Part shown: in pieces, positions 52,622 to 64,000 of the stretch
Layout of the letters: each line of letters opens with the position of its first letter
Position numbering within the stretch: the stretch's first letter is position 1
Source: Hypomesus transpacificus
Taxonomy: Eukaryota > Chordata > Actinopteri > Osmeriformes > Osmeridae
DNA: 64,000 nucleotides
Assembly: GCF_021917145.1 (NCBI RefSeq)
Contig: NC_061067.1
Location: forward strand, 7,343,690 to 7,407,689
Direction of reading: 5' to 3'
Notes under the pieces: model-generated
Told to the model about the DNA's origin: nothing
What the model saw: only the letters and a program-made list of their open reading frames with translations
The model's database searches: none
Position numbers and translations under genes: made by a program

Positions 52622-54459
52622 TTAACATTCACATTTTACACTGACCTGGTGATGTGACCTTGATCTTGGTACTGGATCTTGGATCTTGGACTTTCGTCCT
52701 CTCTCTGGGCCTGTAGAATGGTCCGGCTCTGAAAGACAATATGACCGTGAATTCTTGAAGCAGGGTCTTAGTAACTCCAAAAATGTATTATTTACTTCCT
52801 GAAAACTAAATTCAATATTCACTCACTACCAAACGTGACCATTCTTTCACAGCTTTCCGAACGCTTCAGTCCTTCTCGTTTCCATTTTTTCCCACCATCT
52901 TCCAGGTCCTTGACAAAATGATAGTCTCTCTGCAAGCTGCGCGATCGTTGTCGTTTATGAGGCCTCCTCTCCTCACATTTTTGTTTTCGTTTTTTATTTC
53001 CTTTCTTTATCTCAGGCAGCGAATCACAACTTTTCACACTGGCAAGTGGAGTTTCTTTCTTTAGACCATCTACCATATAGTCCCAGGGTGGCTCTGCTGC
53101 CCCTGGCAAGATTGCATTTCTCTGGATACCTGATATTTCTTTGTATCTGTTCACCACAACCATCTGCCACCAGGCAAATGTCCATATCATTTCCCACTGT
53201 AACTTGGATCCATGATGACGTTTCACGAAGGTGAGGAACCAAATAGAGAACCTTACATTCTGAATCTCCATGTCCACGTTTATAAACAGAGTTTTCTCCA
53301 TACTCTCTTTGGGGGGCTCAGGTCTGGTCACAAGAAACCCAGATCCTTTGACTTTCTGCACTTCTGGGGTCACAGGATAACATTTAGATGGAATTACAAC
53401 GTTGACAATTTTTGAGGCATACATGGTTTATGTGGTATAATACAATAGACCACACGTTCACAATTTTGATATGAAAAAGTGACGTGTAATTGAATTTCAA
53501 GAACTTCTGTGACTAAAATAGAGTTGCTTACCAGTTGCGCTGTTCCACTCGGTGGAGACCAAACTCAGTGCAGGCTGTTGGGGTACCTTGTCTCCCACAT
53601 ATTCTGACAGCTCAGGCAGACACATGATGTCCTCCTTCTGATACATCTGCTCTTCCACTACTTTACCTCCTTCATGCTCAACAAAGGCAGATTCCTCTTT
53701 GGACATTTCCATGTTTGTAAAGTCTTCATTGTTTCTGAGACCAATGTGTGGCCCACAATGGAGTTTCAGTTCCTCTTGTTCCCTAAGAAGCTGCTCCAAC
53801 TGGGCTTTGGATTGGTTGCAGGACATTGCCAGTCGTTCCATCCTCACGTCATATTGCTCTCTCATTTCCAAGACTACGTTCTTGGTGTTGAGGCATTCTC
53901 CGCAATTCTCTTCCACCATCTTCTCTATCTTCTCCAGGAGCAAGGTGACCTCTTTATGGTCTTCAGTACAAGTGTGGTACCTGTTCCCACATCTCTCCAG
54001 GAGGGCCTGGAAAGCCCTTCCAGCGTTCTCAAGGTGGTATTCAATGCTTCTCCCATTGAGACAACTGGGTCTGGTGAACAGCAGTATGGTCTGTCTCCAA
54101 ATTCTTGGACTGAAAAGACGCTCGAGTCGTCGAGCAATACGTTGGTTCCACTCTGGGTCCATAGACACAGGGATGGTCAGGAGGAGGGCATGGGGTTCTG
54201 CGTTCGGGCCATACTGACCCAGACTGTGACAGGCGTCTGCCAGGACCCTGAGGGGGGTCGCCTCCGAGCAGGATGGGTCCCAGCCTGGGCTGTCCACCAC
54301 CACAACACTTTTGGTATGCACCTCACCCGTGCCAAGGCTGTTCCACTGTGTGCCAGCATTCACATCAAATGTCTTCTTGCCCAGGATGATGTTGCCCACA
54401 GAACTTTTGCCGGTCCATTCCTCACCAAACACAATGATTCTTAATGTGGACAAGGCCAT
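52622..54459 (-). CDS. GIMAP/AIG1-like GTPase with a basic C-terminal extension
   Basis: Member of the AIG1/GIMAP GTP-binding family, associated with immune and membrane functions; the precise role here is unknown. Exons 53532-54459, 52827-53363 and 52622-52728 join in phase to 523 aa. Start MALSTLRIIVFGEEWTGKSS: the P-loop GEEWTGKS is residues 12-19 and the G3 motif DSPG is 56-59. At the G4 position the sequence reads FTRPSCL (128-134), without the Asp usual in GIMAPs. A coiled coil follows at about 195-235. Exon 2 has an aromatic-rich block (FSIWFLTFVKRHH, WEMIWTFAWWQMVVV) and then strongly basic KKRKQK and KRQRSRS stretches that may be nuclear signals. Exon 3 is RS-rich, with two possible frames depending on the acceptor. 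Human GIMAPs are on chromosome 7, so this is a lineage-specific insertion in the block. No membrane anchor is clear. Confidence 0.8.
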
Positions 54460-56959
54460 GTTGCAAATTCAGAATGGTATTCCTGACCTGCATGGTAAGC
54501 AGAATGTTAAACATTGCCCTGATATTTTATAGCACAACACAGCTGTTTGAATTTCCTTGCATGGGGATTAACAAAGTGAAGTGATCGACTTTGGGCTATT
54601 CAGCAACCCGATAATTGTGTCACCAAACAGGACTTTTGTATAGTCTACCACTGTGACCATTTTAATTTCCTTCTTAAGTAGCCTACAAAGTAGCCTACAA
54701 AATGGCTTACAAATCACTGTGTTGCATTATCCGGCCTGTTCCTATCAACAAAGTTGGATTGCCAGGCCTACAACATTCCATCACGGATCCCACTCGTATG
54801 ACATAAACACGACCAAGCGATTACTCTGAGCTTGCACAAAAAGTACATACGATCAGTTACGTTTTTTCTATAGCTGTCCCTTTGTGCCAATAACCTCTAT
54901 TTATATCAGGACAGTCAATTGCCATCAAATCACGGTCCACATCATAGACTAGGCTTGTCTAAAACTCCGCATATCATTTGAGAGAAAGAAGATCCACCAC
55001 ACAAAGTGCTAACTCCTATTAAAGCTATATATCTTAAACCATTGTAAGGCAACAATGTTTTCCAAACCTGTTTCAGCCTGGTTTTGTTGTTCACTCCTGG
55101 ACAACTTTTCACCCGTCTATTTTATAACGTTTAGGCACTTTCAGTTTCGTTTGCAATGGTAAATTGGCGTTGTTAGAGATAATTCCAGTATGGGCCACCG
55201 GGGCACGGGCCACTTGGGCACAGGCCCCTACTCAAATCACTTTTTGTTTCTTCCTTGCTGCATACAAAATGTGTGTAACACAATGCACTGTAAAAACTCC
55301 ACTTCCTTAACCCACCATACAACAGTTGAGGGACTTAAGTTTGATATCAACTTTGCCAGGACATCAATAGTTAATGTGAGCGCATTTTTGGGGGGCATTA
55401 ATTTGAGCAAATATACATTGAGTTCATGTAATAATGTTGTTATTATGTTTGAGTCTAAATAAAATGCTCGTTAGGCCTCTTTAGTTTCTGAATGTGTTCT
55501 TAACCTACCTCAATTCTGACTTGCCGACACCTGGACTTCTGTGTGAGCGCTGCAGTGGCAAGCACAGAAGAACGCATATAGGGAATTCTGCGGGCATGCA
55601 TCAGTTTGTGTTTTCGGTTCAACTGCTTTGATTTTACAAGCATTGATTGGGATATTGCATTTCTTTTTTCCGGGATTATCAATTTAAATGAATGCACTGA
55701 CTAATAAAGTAAATTGTTAAAACTTAAATTTGAGATTTTACTGGGGCACAGTAGATTTATAAAAAGGGTCTAGCGATGACGCCCCTGGTCAAAAGACTTA
55801 GTCAAATAATTAAGTTAATCAAATATAACTTCACATTTTCAATATTATTTTATACAATTTCTGTACATTTTGTTAAGAATAATTCTAACATGTTAGTATT
55901 TTATATGGCAAACATCTCTAGTCTGTCTACTCTTGCGGGTAAAGTAGCTGGAGTGGTATCACAGTTGTTTACACCAGGGGATAGAAACTAAACTGGGCCC
56001 GTGTCGACAGTGCTTGATGAATGAACTTCTAAGGCATGCTTTCCATCTGCTCTTTCGCAAAAGAAAAGAGACACGTTAGTACAGTAAGCTACTGCTATTA
56101 AATGGTGGTGGTGTGGAGAAGATATGCACAATGACTATGACTTCAAAAAGTAATAAATGATGATAATACTATTAAAAAGCCATTAACTCATATCATAATT
56201 AATCAATCATATATCATAAATGAACACCAAAACCACAAAATATTTTAAACCTACATAGGGCCCGGCAAGATCAGACGATACATTTGTCTGAATGTTTTTT
56301 TTTTTTTAATAAAAAACGTAATTTTGCTATAAGTAGCCTAAAAAAGTGTAATATTCAATTTTCCTAAAAAGTTACTTTATTTATACATTTTAACTGATCT
56401 TATCAGAGGTCTAATGCAGAGAAATCTTCATAAAACAAATTTTCCCAGTCTCCCCTAGATTGGATCAGAAATCTTCCACTGTGTAACCATTGAGTTAAGT
56501 GTGTAATTCTATGGCACTGTGTCAGGTCATTTGTCGCATATATAATACGTCATCTGCACGCACCATCATCATAAACTTTGGAGTTGGGGCTGTACCTATG
56601 GCTGTTCCTTCCTGATTAGAAACTCGTAGACGGGCTGTCTAGTTAGCTAGCTTACGTGATGAGAAGCAACATTATCTATTTGACCTGGTAGATATTTGCA
56701 GTCATCGTGAAATTGTTTCTGGACGTTTATTGTACATATCGGCTATGCCTATAATATCTTTTTTTAGTTTATTAGAAGCCATTTCAAATTGGTGTCAGTA
56801 TCAAGAACTATCAAACGTTTGCGACCTTCGCATCTGTGGCAGAAATGTGTGTTAGTGAAAAGTACAACAGGAAACTCGTCTACTTAGTCTTTGTGAAATG
56901 TATTTTGGTTAATTAATGGGTGCAACATCTCGGGTAGTTTTGATCTTCGTCGTGTCGCT
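54460..56959. other. intergenic DNA between the GIMAP-like gene and lrrc14
   Basis: No gene recognised. A short GTAGCCTACAAA duplication lies near 54678. Two stretches at about 55190-55240 and 55735-55790 share GGGGCACAG/GGGCCAC-type words and may be flanks of a decayed unclassified element. The segment 56560-56950 is probably the lrrc14 promoter and 5' UTR. Confidence 0.4.
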
Positions 56960-59155
56960 ATGGTGCCCTCATTGGTGAATCTTTGTGCCAAGGAGGTAGT
57001 GAGTGATCACAGTTCTTCTGCGTCTTGGCTCAACTGTGTGCCCAGGGAATTGTACGGATCGTTACTGGATGCTGCATTCACTAACTGCCGCCCGCTCGCA
57101 GTCGGTGAACTGGTACAGCGATGGCCCGAACGAACTCTACGAGTCGGTGGCCGGAGGAGGGCAGGACAGAGTCCCCCAAATCGGCTTTGCGTCCAAGCTC
57201 TATTGCTCGCGGTTGTTCGGGGACTTTCAGACAAGAGGTAGGTTGCTCAACCTAAAGCCATCGTTTATTTTGGTCTGCTCACAACTCCAGTTGAATTTTG
57301 CTTTATCATGGCTACCTGTCGTAGCCTATCTACCTAATCCAGCATTGCCTATTTCCACTGTTAAACCTAAAGCTAATCCTGTTTTTACCTATATAATTAA
57401 TCTAATCTGTTAAACCTATTTCATATTCTAAAACGATCAACGTTAAAGTTTGTCCCTTTTGAGATATAGTCACCCCATTGGGTTGCATGCATATTTTTGT
57501 AATCCTCAATCATACATTTACTAGCTAAATACATGCCCACGTGATCCCAGGTCTCATGTTTCATATGTATTCGTTGTAGTACGAGTATACAACAACCTCG
57601 GTATGTTTTGTTGTCGTGTAGGTGTGCTCTGCAGGCCCTGGACCTCTGTGGGCTGCAGTGTGAGGAAGGGGGAGTGGGAGACCCCATGGGTGGTTGGTCC
57701 CTCACGGTGGCTCTCTGCACCATGGCAGTGCAAGCCAGGGCTGGGGCTCAGAGAGCTCACCGGAAAGAGGGGGAACGGGAGCGAAAAAGAGTCCTGGCTA
57801 TGGAGAGGGAGAAGGATGTGGTGAAACGAGAGAGGGGCTGGGGAAAGCGGGTTGGAGAGGAGAAGGAGGAACCAGGTGAGGAAGGTGGGCCAGGGGAATG
57901 GGTGAGAAACGTGCAGGAGGGGTCGGACACAGGAACGGGTCCAAGGGAGGAGGAGCGGACGACAGGGGTGAGGAGGAGGATGGAGATGGAGAGGAAACGG
58001 ATGACGGGCGGCAAAGCTGTGGAGACTGAAGACCCGGAGCCAGACTGTGAGGTGTTGGTGAGGGTCCGTGCGGACCTCTTCATCAACGCCCGTTCCTGGG
58101 AGCGTGTGCGCATGGCGCTGGGCACGGCCGGACCCCTCAAGCTGCAGTGCCGCTACCTCCGCGTGGAGGAGCTCTCCGTGTCCAGCATCGGCACCCTGCT
58201 AGACCTGCTGCCCAGCCAGGGGGTCCTGGGTGTGGACATCCGCTACAGCTGCCTGGGCGTGGCCGGCCTGGCCCTGCTGCTGCCTCAGCTCTCCACCTTC
58301 TCCTCGCTCACCTCCCTCCGCCTGCATTACTGCAACCTGGATGTACGTCGGGACTTAGCCGGCCAGGAGGGTGCGCTGAGAGACATGTCTGACGGTCTGG
58401 GGCAGCTGGGGCAACTTCGCCGCCTCAGCCTCACCGCCCTACGGCTGCCTGGACACCTACGCATGCTTCTAAGGTAGGGCCATAGATAGAGAGCTTAGGC
58501 CAACTGTCAAAGAGCCGAGATGTTAAACGCTGACTATGATACTAACCGACTGTGTGTTTGATTCCACTGCCCTGTCTGGTGCAGCTCTCTGTCTCACCCT
58601 CTGGAAGTGTTGGAGCTGCCCTACCTGAGCCTGACCCCGGCCGACCTCTCCTATCTGTCCTGCAGCCCTCACGCTGCCACGCTGCAGCAGCTGGACCTCA
58701 GCGAGAACCGCCTGGACGAGAGCACCCTGCCCTCGCTGCGCCGCCTCCTGTCCCAGGCCTCCGGGGGCCTGCTGCACCTCTGCCTGAGCGGCTGCGGCCT
58801 CAACGACGGCCTGCTGGGGGCGCTGCTGCCCTCCCTGGGCTGCTGCCGGGCTCTGCGGAGCCTGGGACTGGCCTTGAACCCGCTCTCCCTGACGGGGCTG
58901 CTGGAGCTGGTGAGGACGGCCATCCGGTTGCCCTCCCTTAAGCAGCTCCTCTACCCCAACCCCCTGGAGGACTACCAGCCAGGGCTTCCTGCCCTGCCCT
59001 CCAGTGCCCAGCTGCTGGACTGGCCCCTGGAGGAGATGATGGAGGTGCACGAGGCCACCAGCCTGCGGCTTGAGAACATGCTGACGGAGAGTGGGCGCTC
59101 AGACCTCTTGCTCACCTGCGACTTGCTGAACTATGACAAAGACATGGTGGATTAG
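56960..59155 (+). CDS. lrrc14: leucine-rich repeat protein 14
   Basis: Member of the PRAME/LRRC14 family. Human LRRC14 is reported to dampen NF-kB signalling and to act as a cullin-RING substrate receptor; the role in fish is inferred. Three exons: 56960-57237, 57622-58473 and 58585-59155, in phase, 566 aa (human about 493). The N-terminus has CVPRELYGSLLDAAF, matching LPRELFPLLFKVAF, and LVQRWPE, matching the conserved LVHTWPF block. Family LRRs include VDIRYSCLGVAGL, SLRLHYCNLD, LQQLDLSENRLDESTLP and LGLALNPLSLTGLLEL. Oddity: exon 2 carries an insertion of about 90 highly charged residues (about 145-235, rich in KRE, EREKDVVKRERGW, RRRMEMERKRM) that human LRRC14 lacks. lrrc14b is the alternative; the 8q24.3 gene company favours lrrc14. 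Confidence 0.85.
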
Positions 59156-60225
59156 GGAGACGTTGTGGGAGGATCTCCTAGCTAGGTCACTAGTTGGTGG
59201 GTTAGAACCGCCTTCCCTCCTGTTGCAGTGCAATGGCCTCAAATATATTATTCAACCCAAATACTCTTTCAGTATGTCTGTTTCCTCTATTTAGCCATTT
59301 GAGCAAGCATGGTTTAGCTCACATTGGAGTGAATCTCATTTGGTTAGTATTCAATCCTTGTGATTTAAGCCTACTGTTGAAAAGATCATTTAACTGGACC
59401 AGAACATTCAGCAATAACAGAAAAAAAACAAGTCTCAAGCAGTGCATAGTACCAACCAACAAACCAGTTTACTTTACTTTGAGAATTGCAGAAATTGCGT
59501 ATAAGGAACCGGTTGGTTCCAGATCCAAGGATCACGTTATTGGATATTCTCTATGAATACACAGAGGGGAAACATAGTTGGGATGGAGACAGCATCAGGC
59601 CTCCGATGGGTTAGGGTTACACTTTCTACACCCCTATGTGCTTTTGCGCCCATCACCAGCACTCCTCTACCCTTGGCACCAGTCCAAATAAATGTCAGGA
59701 GGAACGCCTCGCAAACCTGGTTACTCTGCATGTGTCAAACTGTTCAAACATGTGACCTGCCATTAGTGACGAGTGCTAACTCTGTTAGTGACAGCAGCTG
59801 GCTTTGCTAGTGCCCTTGAGGGATGTTTCATAGGTAAAATGATCTTTCAGATGGAAAAATCTGGAACACATGTTACATAGAGCACTTAACCAGTTGTTGG
59901 AAGGGGCAAGAGTAGATTTGTTGCAGTGAATGTACTGATATGATTTATGTTTGAGGTAAGCCTATTTTATGACTTTGTGCTTCAAAGGTTTCCTTAGTTA
60001 TTCCAACTGCATTTTTGTTAAATTGTCTTTAAAACATTTTTTATTATTAGTAACATATTTTTCCAGGCTGCAATATATGTGGCTGAAATATATGTGGCTG
60101 CAATATATGTGGCTGCTATATGTTCAAATTGTACAAAGCGTCAGTCCACAATTTTTTTTAATTAAGTGTCATTAATGTTTAACTAATTAACTAATGTTTT
60201 GGGTTTTTCCATTCAATAAAAAGGT
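59156..60225 (+). other. lrrc14: lrrc14 3' UTR
   Basis: Noncoding, ending at AATAAA 60215-60220. It includes a tandem ATATATGTGGCTGCA-type repeat of three copies at about 60070-60121. The last 115 bp before the next gene's stop (opposite strand) show nothing else. Confidence 0.65.
60215..60220 (+). terminator. lrrc14: poly(A) signal, lrrc14
   Basis: AATAAA about 1.06 kb after the lrrc14 stop, 115 bp from the stop of the convergent gene at 60335. Confidence 0.65.
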
Positions 60226-60334
60226 CTGTACAAGATCTGTTTTAATTTGCACCGGCGTCTCTCCTCAGTCTCTCTTTTTGTTGGGGCAGGTTTTTGTTGG
60301 CTTTGGAGGTCATGGACCTACCTTGGGTGCTGTA

Positions 60335-63300
60335 TTATCTATAGTAATGCACCAAAGAGTGCTCTGGGACGAAGTAGCGTCGGGGCGAGGCCTTCAGGCA
60401 GTGCTCGTCCACGGGGAAGGGGAACAGGCTGATCCTTGGTAAGGGCAGCGTGAGGAAGGGAGGGAAGCCTAGCAGGAGGGGCCGCTGGGAGAGGGGCGGC
60501 AGGACGATGTCTGGAGGGAGAGGACACCAGGGGGAGACCGTTACAGTGATCGACTTCTGTTTAGCGTGTGGTGGTCAGTGGTACTTCATGACCTACCTGT
60601 TGTCCTGCGAGACCTGGTCATGCTGCGGGTCTCCCCGAGGCGAAGGATTGGCTGAGAGCTTTAAAGAACAAACACCCACAATAACACTGAGGCTGAACAG
60701 CGGTGGGATTAGATCATTCTCGAAGGGAGGAGGGTATGTTGTTGTTTACCTGCGGTATGGTGGAATGAGCACGGTGTCCTTGTTCCCCAGCGGAGGCGGA
60801 GGGACCTTGCGTTTCTCCTTCTCGACCCAGCCGAAGAAGTTGAGCACGTCAACGTGTCTGACGGGGAGCGCCGTTTCCGGAGCCTTGTTCTCCTGAAGAC
60901 ATGAGAGAAAGGGGGGGAAGGAGGAAAGAGGAGAGAAGGGTAGGAGAAGGAGACTTGCTTAGTGTCTTGACGGGCCAGAACATGTTGAGTTGGGGGATCT
61001 GTTGGCCTTGGCAGTCATCAACACCCCAACAGGCTCTCATATGCTCCTATTTTGAGGCGTTAGGGTCGGAGTGAAAGGACACTAGGCGCAGTAGACACCG
61101 GTACACCGCTGGGCGTAAGAGGGCAGGCATCTCATTTTCCCCTACACCTGCTCTCCTCTTTTATGGAATTTTTTTAAATGTGTGTAGGCTGCCGTGTGGA
61201 CAACTTGATATACAAACCCCCATTTTTTTTTCCAAATCATTACATTTGATGAACAAATGACAACAGACAAGATGCTGTGAGAGAGTTTGTAGAAGGGCAA
61301 GGAATAACCAACATAATTCCATCTCATTTTTACCTTCCATTTAGCGGTCCAGGTCTCCAGCCAATCGGTGACCATCTTACGCAGGGCTTTACCTGGGTGG
61401 GGTTTGACCTGGAGCATGGCGTTCAAACCCTCCATCTCAGGCTTCAGCCAGCGGTCGGCCTCCTCCACCCCCATGACCTTCAGCAGACACTGCACCGTGT
61501 TCCTGTTCACAGACCACAAGAAGCGGGACTCCGCTTCCTTCACTTCTATTTCTACGGGATGTGTGCACACACCCCCCCACCCACACACACACAGAAAGAC
61601 TCACTGGACACCCGGTTCCTTATTGGCTAACAGAACGAGTATTTCCTTAATGACGTCACAGCTCTCAGGACCCAGAAAAACCAACACATTCAGGATTTTA
61701 CTGATCACTTGCTGCTCGTCACCTGACTGAAACACAGACACAGATCCAGGTTTAGAGAAAAACTGAAACAAGACATTTAAATAAAATAATAGTTATTAAG
61801 AGAACCATGTACCATTTTGGCTAAAGTGATTTTATGCAGATAGTCCACCAGGCCCTTTATGAGTCTGTCCAAGTCTTTTACTGCACACTGTCTATGCAGA
61901 ATGACCAGTGCCTTCAAAACTCTCCTCTTGGTCTCTCCCTTGCAATTCTGCATGTGGTCCAACATCTGCATGGCGAAGACATCTGGACACAGAGATGGCG
62001 GAACACACTGCGCACAGACGCATGTTTTTAACTAAACTAAGCCTCATAAGAGAACTGTTTTAATCAGATTGAAATGCTTTTAAAGATCTACCTTGTGGTC
62101 TGGGTAAATGCCATTGAACCAGTCCTCCTCTAAAAATGGGTGGAGGAACTCAGGAATTGGCTGTGATGGAGTTGTGGGGGGAAGAGGTGGAGGGGGTGTT
62201 GGAACTTTGCGTGGAGCCGGCCGTGGGGCAGGGCTGGGTTTAGGGGGGAGCTGGGGCGGACAATGCCCCACCAGGTTGTTTTCCTGTCCCCCCTAAAACA
62301 AAGAAATAGGAAAACTGTATAGTATTCTAAACTGTATACATTTCTAAACCAGTCTTGATAATCTCTTAAGCGCCACTTTACCATCGGTGTGGAGGACACC
62401 TTTTTGACGGGAGGGGGAGGGAGGATTTCATCTTCGGGAGGAGTCTCTACGAGCCGCACGGGGGAGTCCAAGTCCAGGTCATAGTCATCCACAAGAAACT
62501 CCTCCTCTTCATCACTCTGTCAGAAAATGAAACCGAGTCCCACATTCAATCTAGCAACATCCCAAGGTGGCCGACATATTGAGGCCACATCCTCTCACCT
62601 GGTGGACCAGATCTTGCCTCATTTTGTAGGCTGTCCAGGGAATGACATCCTCCACCACCACGTGTGGCCACAGCTTCCCCGCCAGCACCGAGTTAGGGAT
62701 GAACCCTGTGGCGTTGGTCTGGGCAGGGGCCGGCTCTGCCCCCAGCTCCTGGAAAGGGACAGAGACGGAGAGACAGAGTGACAGAGAGGTGTGGAAGAGA
62801 GCAAGAGAGAGAGAGAGAGAAGAAGTGAGAGAGGGGGCAGAAAGAGAGGGAGTGAGTGGAAGAGGAATAGCTTCACAAGGTATAAAAGCATAATGTCCTT
62901 AAGAACATGTAAGATCTATGTGTGCACAGAGACATGCCGGCTGTGCTGGTGACATGGCACCTTGGGGACGTCCTTATCCAGGGGTGTGGCCAGGCGGGGG
63001 CCGGGGAAGAAGCCCTCTTTGACGCTGGGAGATGTGAAAGGCGGGCATACAGGCGGCTTAGGAGGAAACAGGATGGCTTGCAGGTCGAACATGTCCTCAT
63101 TACCGATCTGAAACCAGAACAAAGACCTCTTAGTATGGCAACTGACATTGCTGGACTGACTACTGAACACAGAAGGATTACAGATGCCTTTTGAAGGTGG
63201 GAATACCACAGAGTTGTATTCTGATTAAGGACTGTGAACATACTAGCAAGAAGTATGTGTGGTATGTGTCTGCTGAGAGTGGACACCTTGATATTGACAG

Positions 63301-64000
63301 GCTGGCTGTAGATGATGCTCATGTAGCGGTCAAAGGCTTCTTTCCTGGTGCGGTTTGTGGGACGATATTTCTTCTTCCTGCTCTGTACAGCCCCCTGCTG
63401 GAGGGAGGCCAGGTCGTTCTTCCTAGCCAGAAGGGCCTCATACTCCTATGAGAACAGGGGAGAAGAAAGACAAAGTGGAATGCACTATTTTCACTCTTAT
63501 ACTTTCTATGTTTCCCCCCTGTTCCCCCACCCCCACCCCCAAATCTACTTACTGGATCTCCGGTCTGGTCTTTCTTGCGCTTCTCTGGAATGTCAAGCTG
63601 CTCAGTCCTGATGGTGCAGATATTGATTTTTTAAGAGCAGTGTTTAGTGCAGTGTTTCTAGTGGTGTGTGCTTACCTCTTAAGGGTTAGGGACGACAACA
63701 GGGACTTACTTGCTTTTATTGGCCTTACTCAGGGTACGAGAGATGGGTACATCAGGAATAGGATCTGTGCACTTAGTGCAAAGGAGCTAAGGACAAGAAA
63801 AGATCAAATAACAAACAAATTCAAATGTCAAAGGCAGTTCTACTATCGTAGTTACGATGTCTTATCTATTTCTGGGAACCAATATCTCTCTCCTTCTCCC
63901 TAACCATCTTCCCACCTCTCACAGGGGGTGCACTAAACTCAGAATTCACTGTGAATTCACACTAAATTAACTGTACCCGAAGCTGGGAGTCGTTAGGCAG
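60335..64000 (-). CDS. 3' part of a long gene, probably wdr97 (WD repeat 97)
   Basis: Only the C-terminal exons are in the window. Best exons, high to low: 63977-64000 (cut by the edge), 63710-63786, 63553-63607, 63287-63445, 62961-63107, 62599-62748, 62382-62516, 62092-62292, 61813-61965, about 61612-61726, 61334-61551, 60750-60892, 60597-60622, 60335-60510. Readable blocks: KSKTEQLDIPEKRKK, ARKNDLASLQQGAVQSRKKK, ATGFIPNSVLAGKLWP, a proline-rich linker, then helical repeats (NCKGETKRRVLKALVILHRQ; QQVISKILNVLVFLGPES) typical of armadillo/HEAT folds, VLNFFGWVEKEKRK, and an end in HSLVHYYR. No WD repeat lies in this part. The name rests mainly on position: in human WDR97 lies beside MAF1 and SHARPIN. 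WDR97 is thought to be axonemal. The junction 61612/61551 needs a weak donor to stay in phase. Confidence 0.55.
63390..63401 (-). promoter_or_regulatory. CTCF-type core motif, reverse, inside coding exon
   Basis: The minus strand reads CCAGCAGGGGGC, a perfect CTCF core, inside exon 63287-63445 of the wdr97-like gene (LQQGAV). Confidence 0.4.

Noticed and set aside
55190-55780. Frames of 65-90 codons considered as a small gene
   Set aside because: No similarity, codon pattern or splice structure supports coding; the flanking repeated words suggest decayed repeat DNA.
58523-59050. 175-codon Gln-rich minus-strand frame
   Set aside because: Antisense shadow of the Leu-rich lrrc14 exon 3.

Overview
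This is vertebrate nuclear DNA, most likely from a ray-finned fish. Genes are split into many short exons with GT-AG introns. Dinucleotide repeats, G/C homopolymer runs, short SINE tails and decayed LINE 3' ends are scattered throughout. No bacterial-type operon, CRISPR array or phage feature is present. The gene set (ppp1r16a, foxh1, oplah, sharpin, maf1, lrrc14, probably wdr97) matches genes that all lie on human chromosome 8q24.3, so the window is a rearranged piece of that conserved block. One GIMAP-like gene has no partner there.

Layout. 1-3876: noncoding, probably the 3' UTR of ppp1r16a. 3877-8004 (-): ppp1r16a coding exons, with a likely untranslated first exon near 13.9-14.05 kb after a 5.8 kb intron. 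14.1-17.7 kb: microsatellite, LINE remnant and foxh1 upstream DNA. 17716-20206 (+): foxh1. 22516-36233 (-): oplah, 26 coding exons, with poly(A) signals interleaved with those of foxh1 at 21.85 kb. 38338-44535 (-): a sharpin gene that also encodes a complete HOIL-1-type RING-IBR-RING. 46232-49968 (+): maf1, head to head with sharpin. 52622-54459 (-): a GIMAP-like GTPase with an unusual tail. 56960-59155 (+): lrrc14. 60335-64000 (-): the 3' part of a long gene, probably wdr97, running off the right edge.

I joined exons by hand using splice consensus, phase and protein similarity from memory. For ppp1r16a (566 aa), foxh1 (522 aa), oplah (1313 aa), sharpin (717 aa), maf1 (244 aa), the GIMAP-like gene (523 aa) and lrrc14 (566 aa), the joined exons are a multiple of three and open to the stop.

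Functions are mostly unrelated housekeeping and signalling: a prenylated PP1 targeting subunit, a Nodal/Smad transcription factor, a glutathione-cycle enzyme, linear-ubiquitin signalling, RNA polymerase III repression, an LRR protein and a probable axonemal WD protein. The best second-look items are (1) the PH-UBL-NZF-RBR architecture of sharpin together with an in-frame alternative terminal exon that would remove the RBR; (2) CTCF-type motifs that converge on foxh1; (3) three oplah minisatellites that each start at a 5' splice site; (4) UG-repeat tracts beside many acceptors; and (5) a perfect two-half-site p53 element in a ppp1r16a intron.
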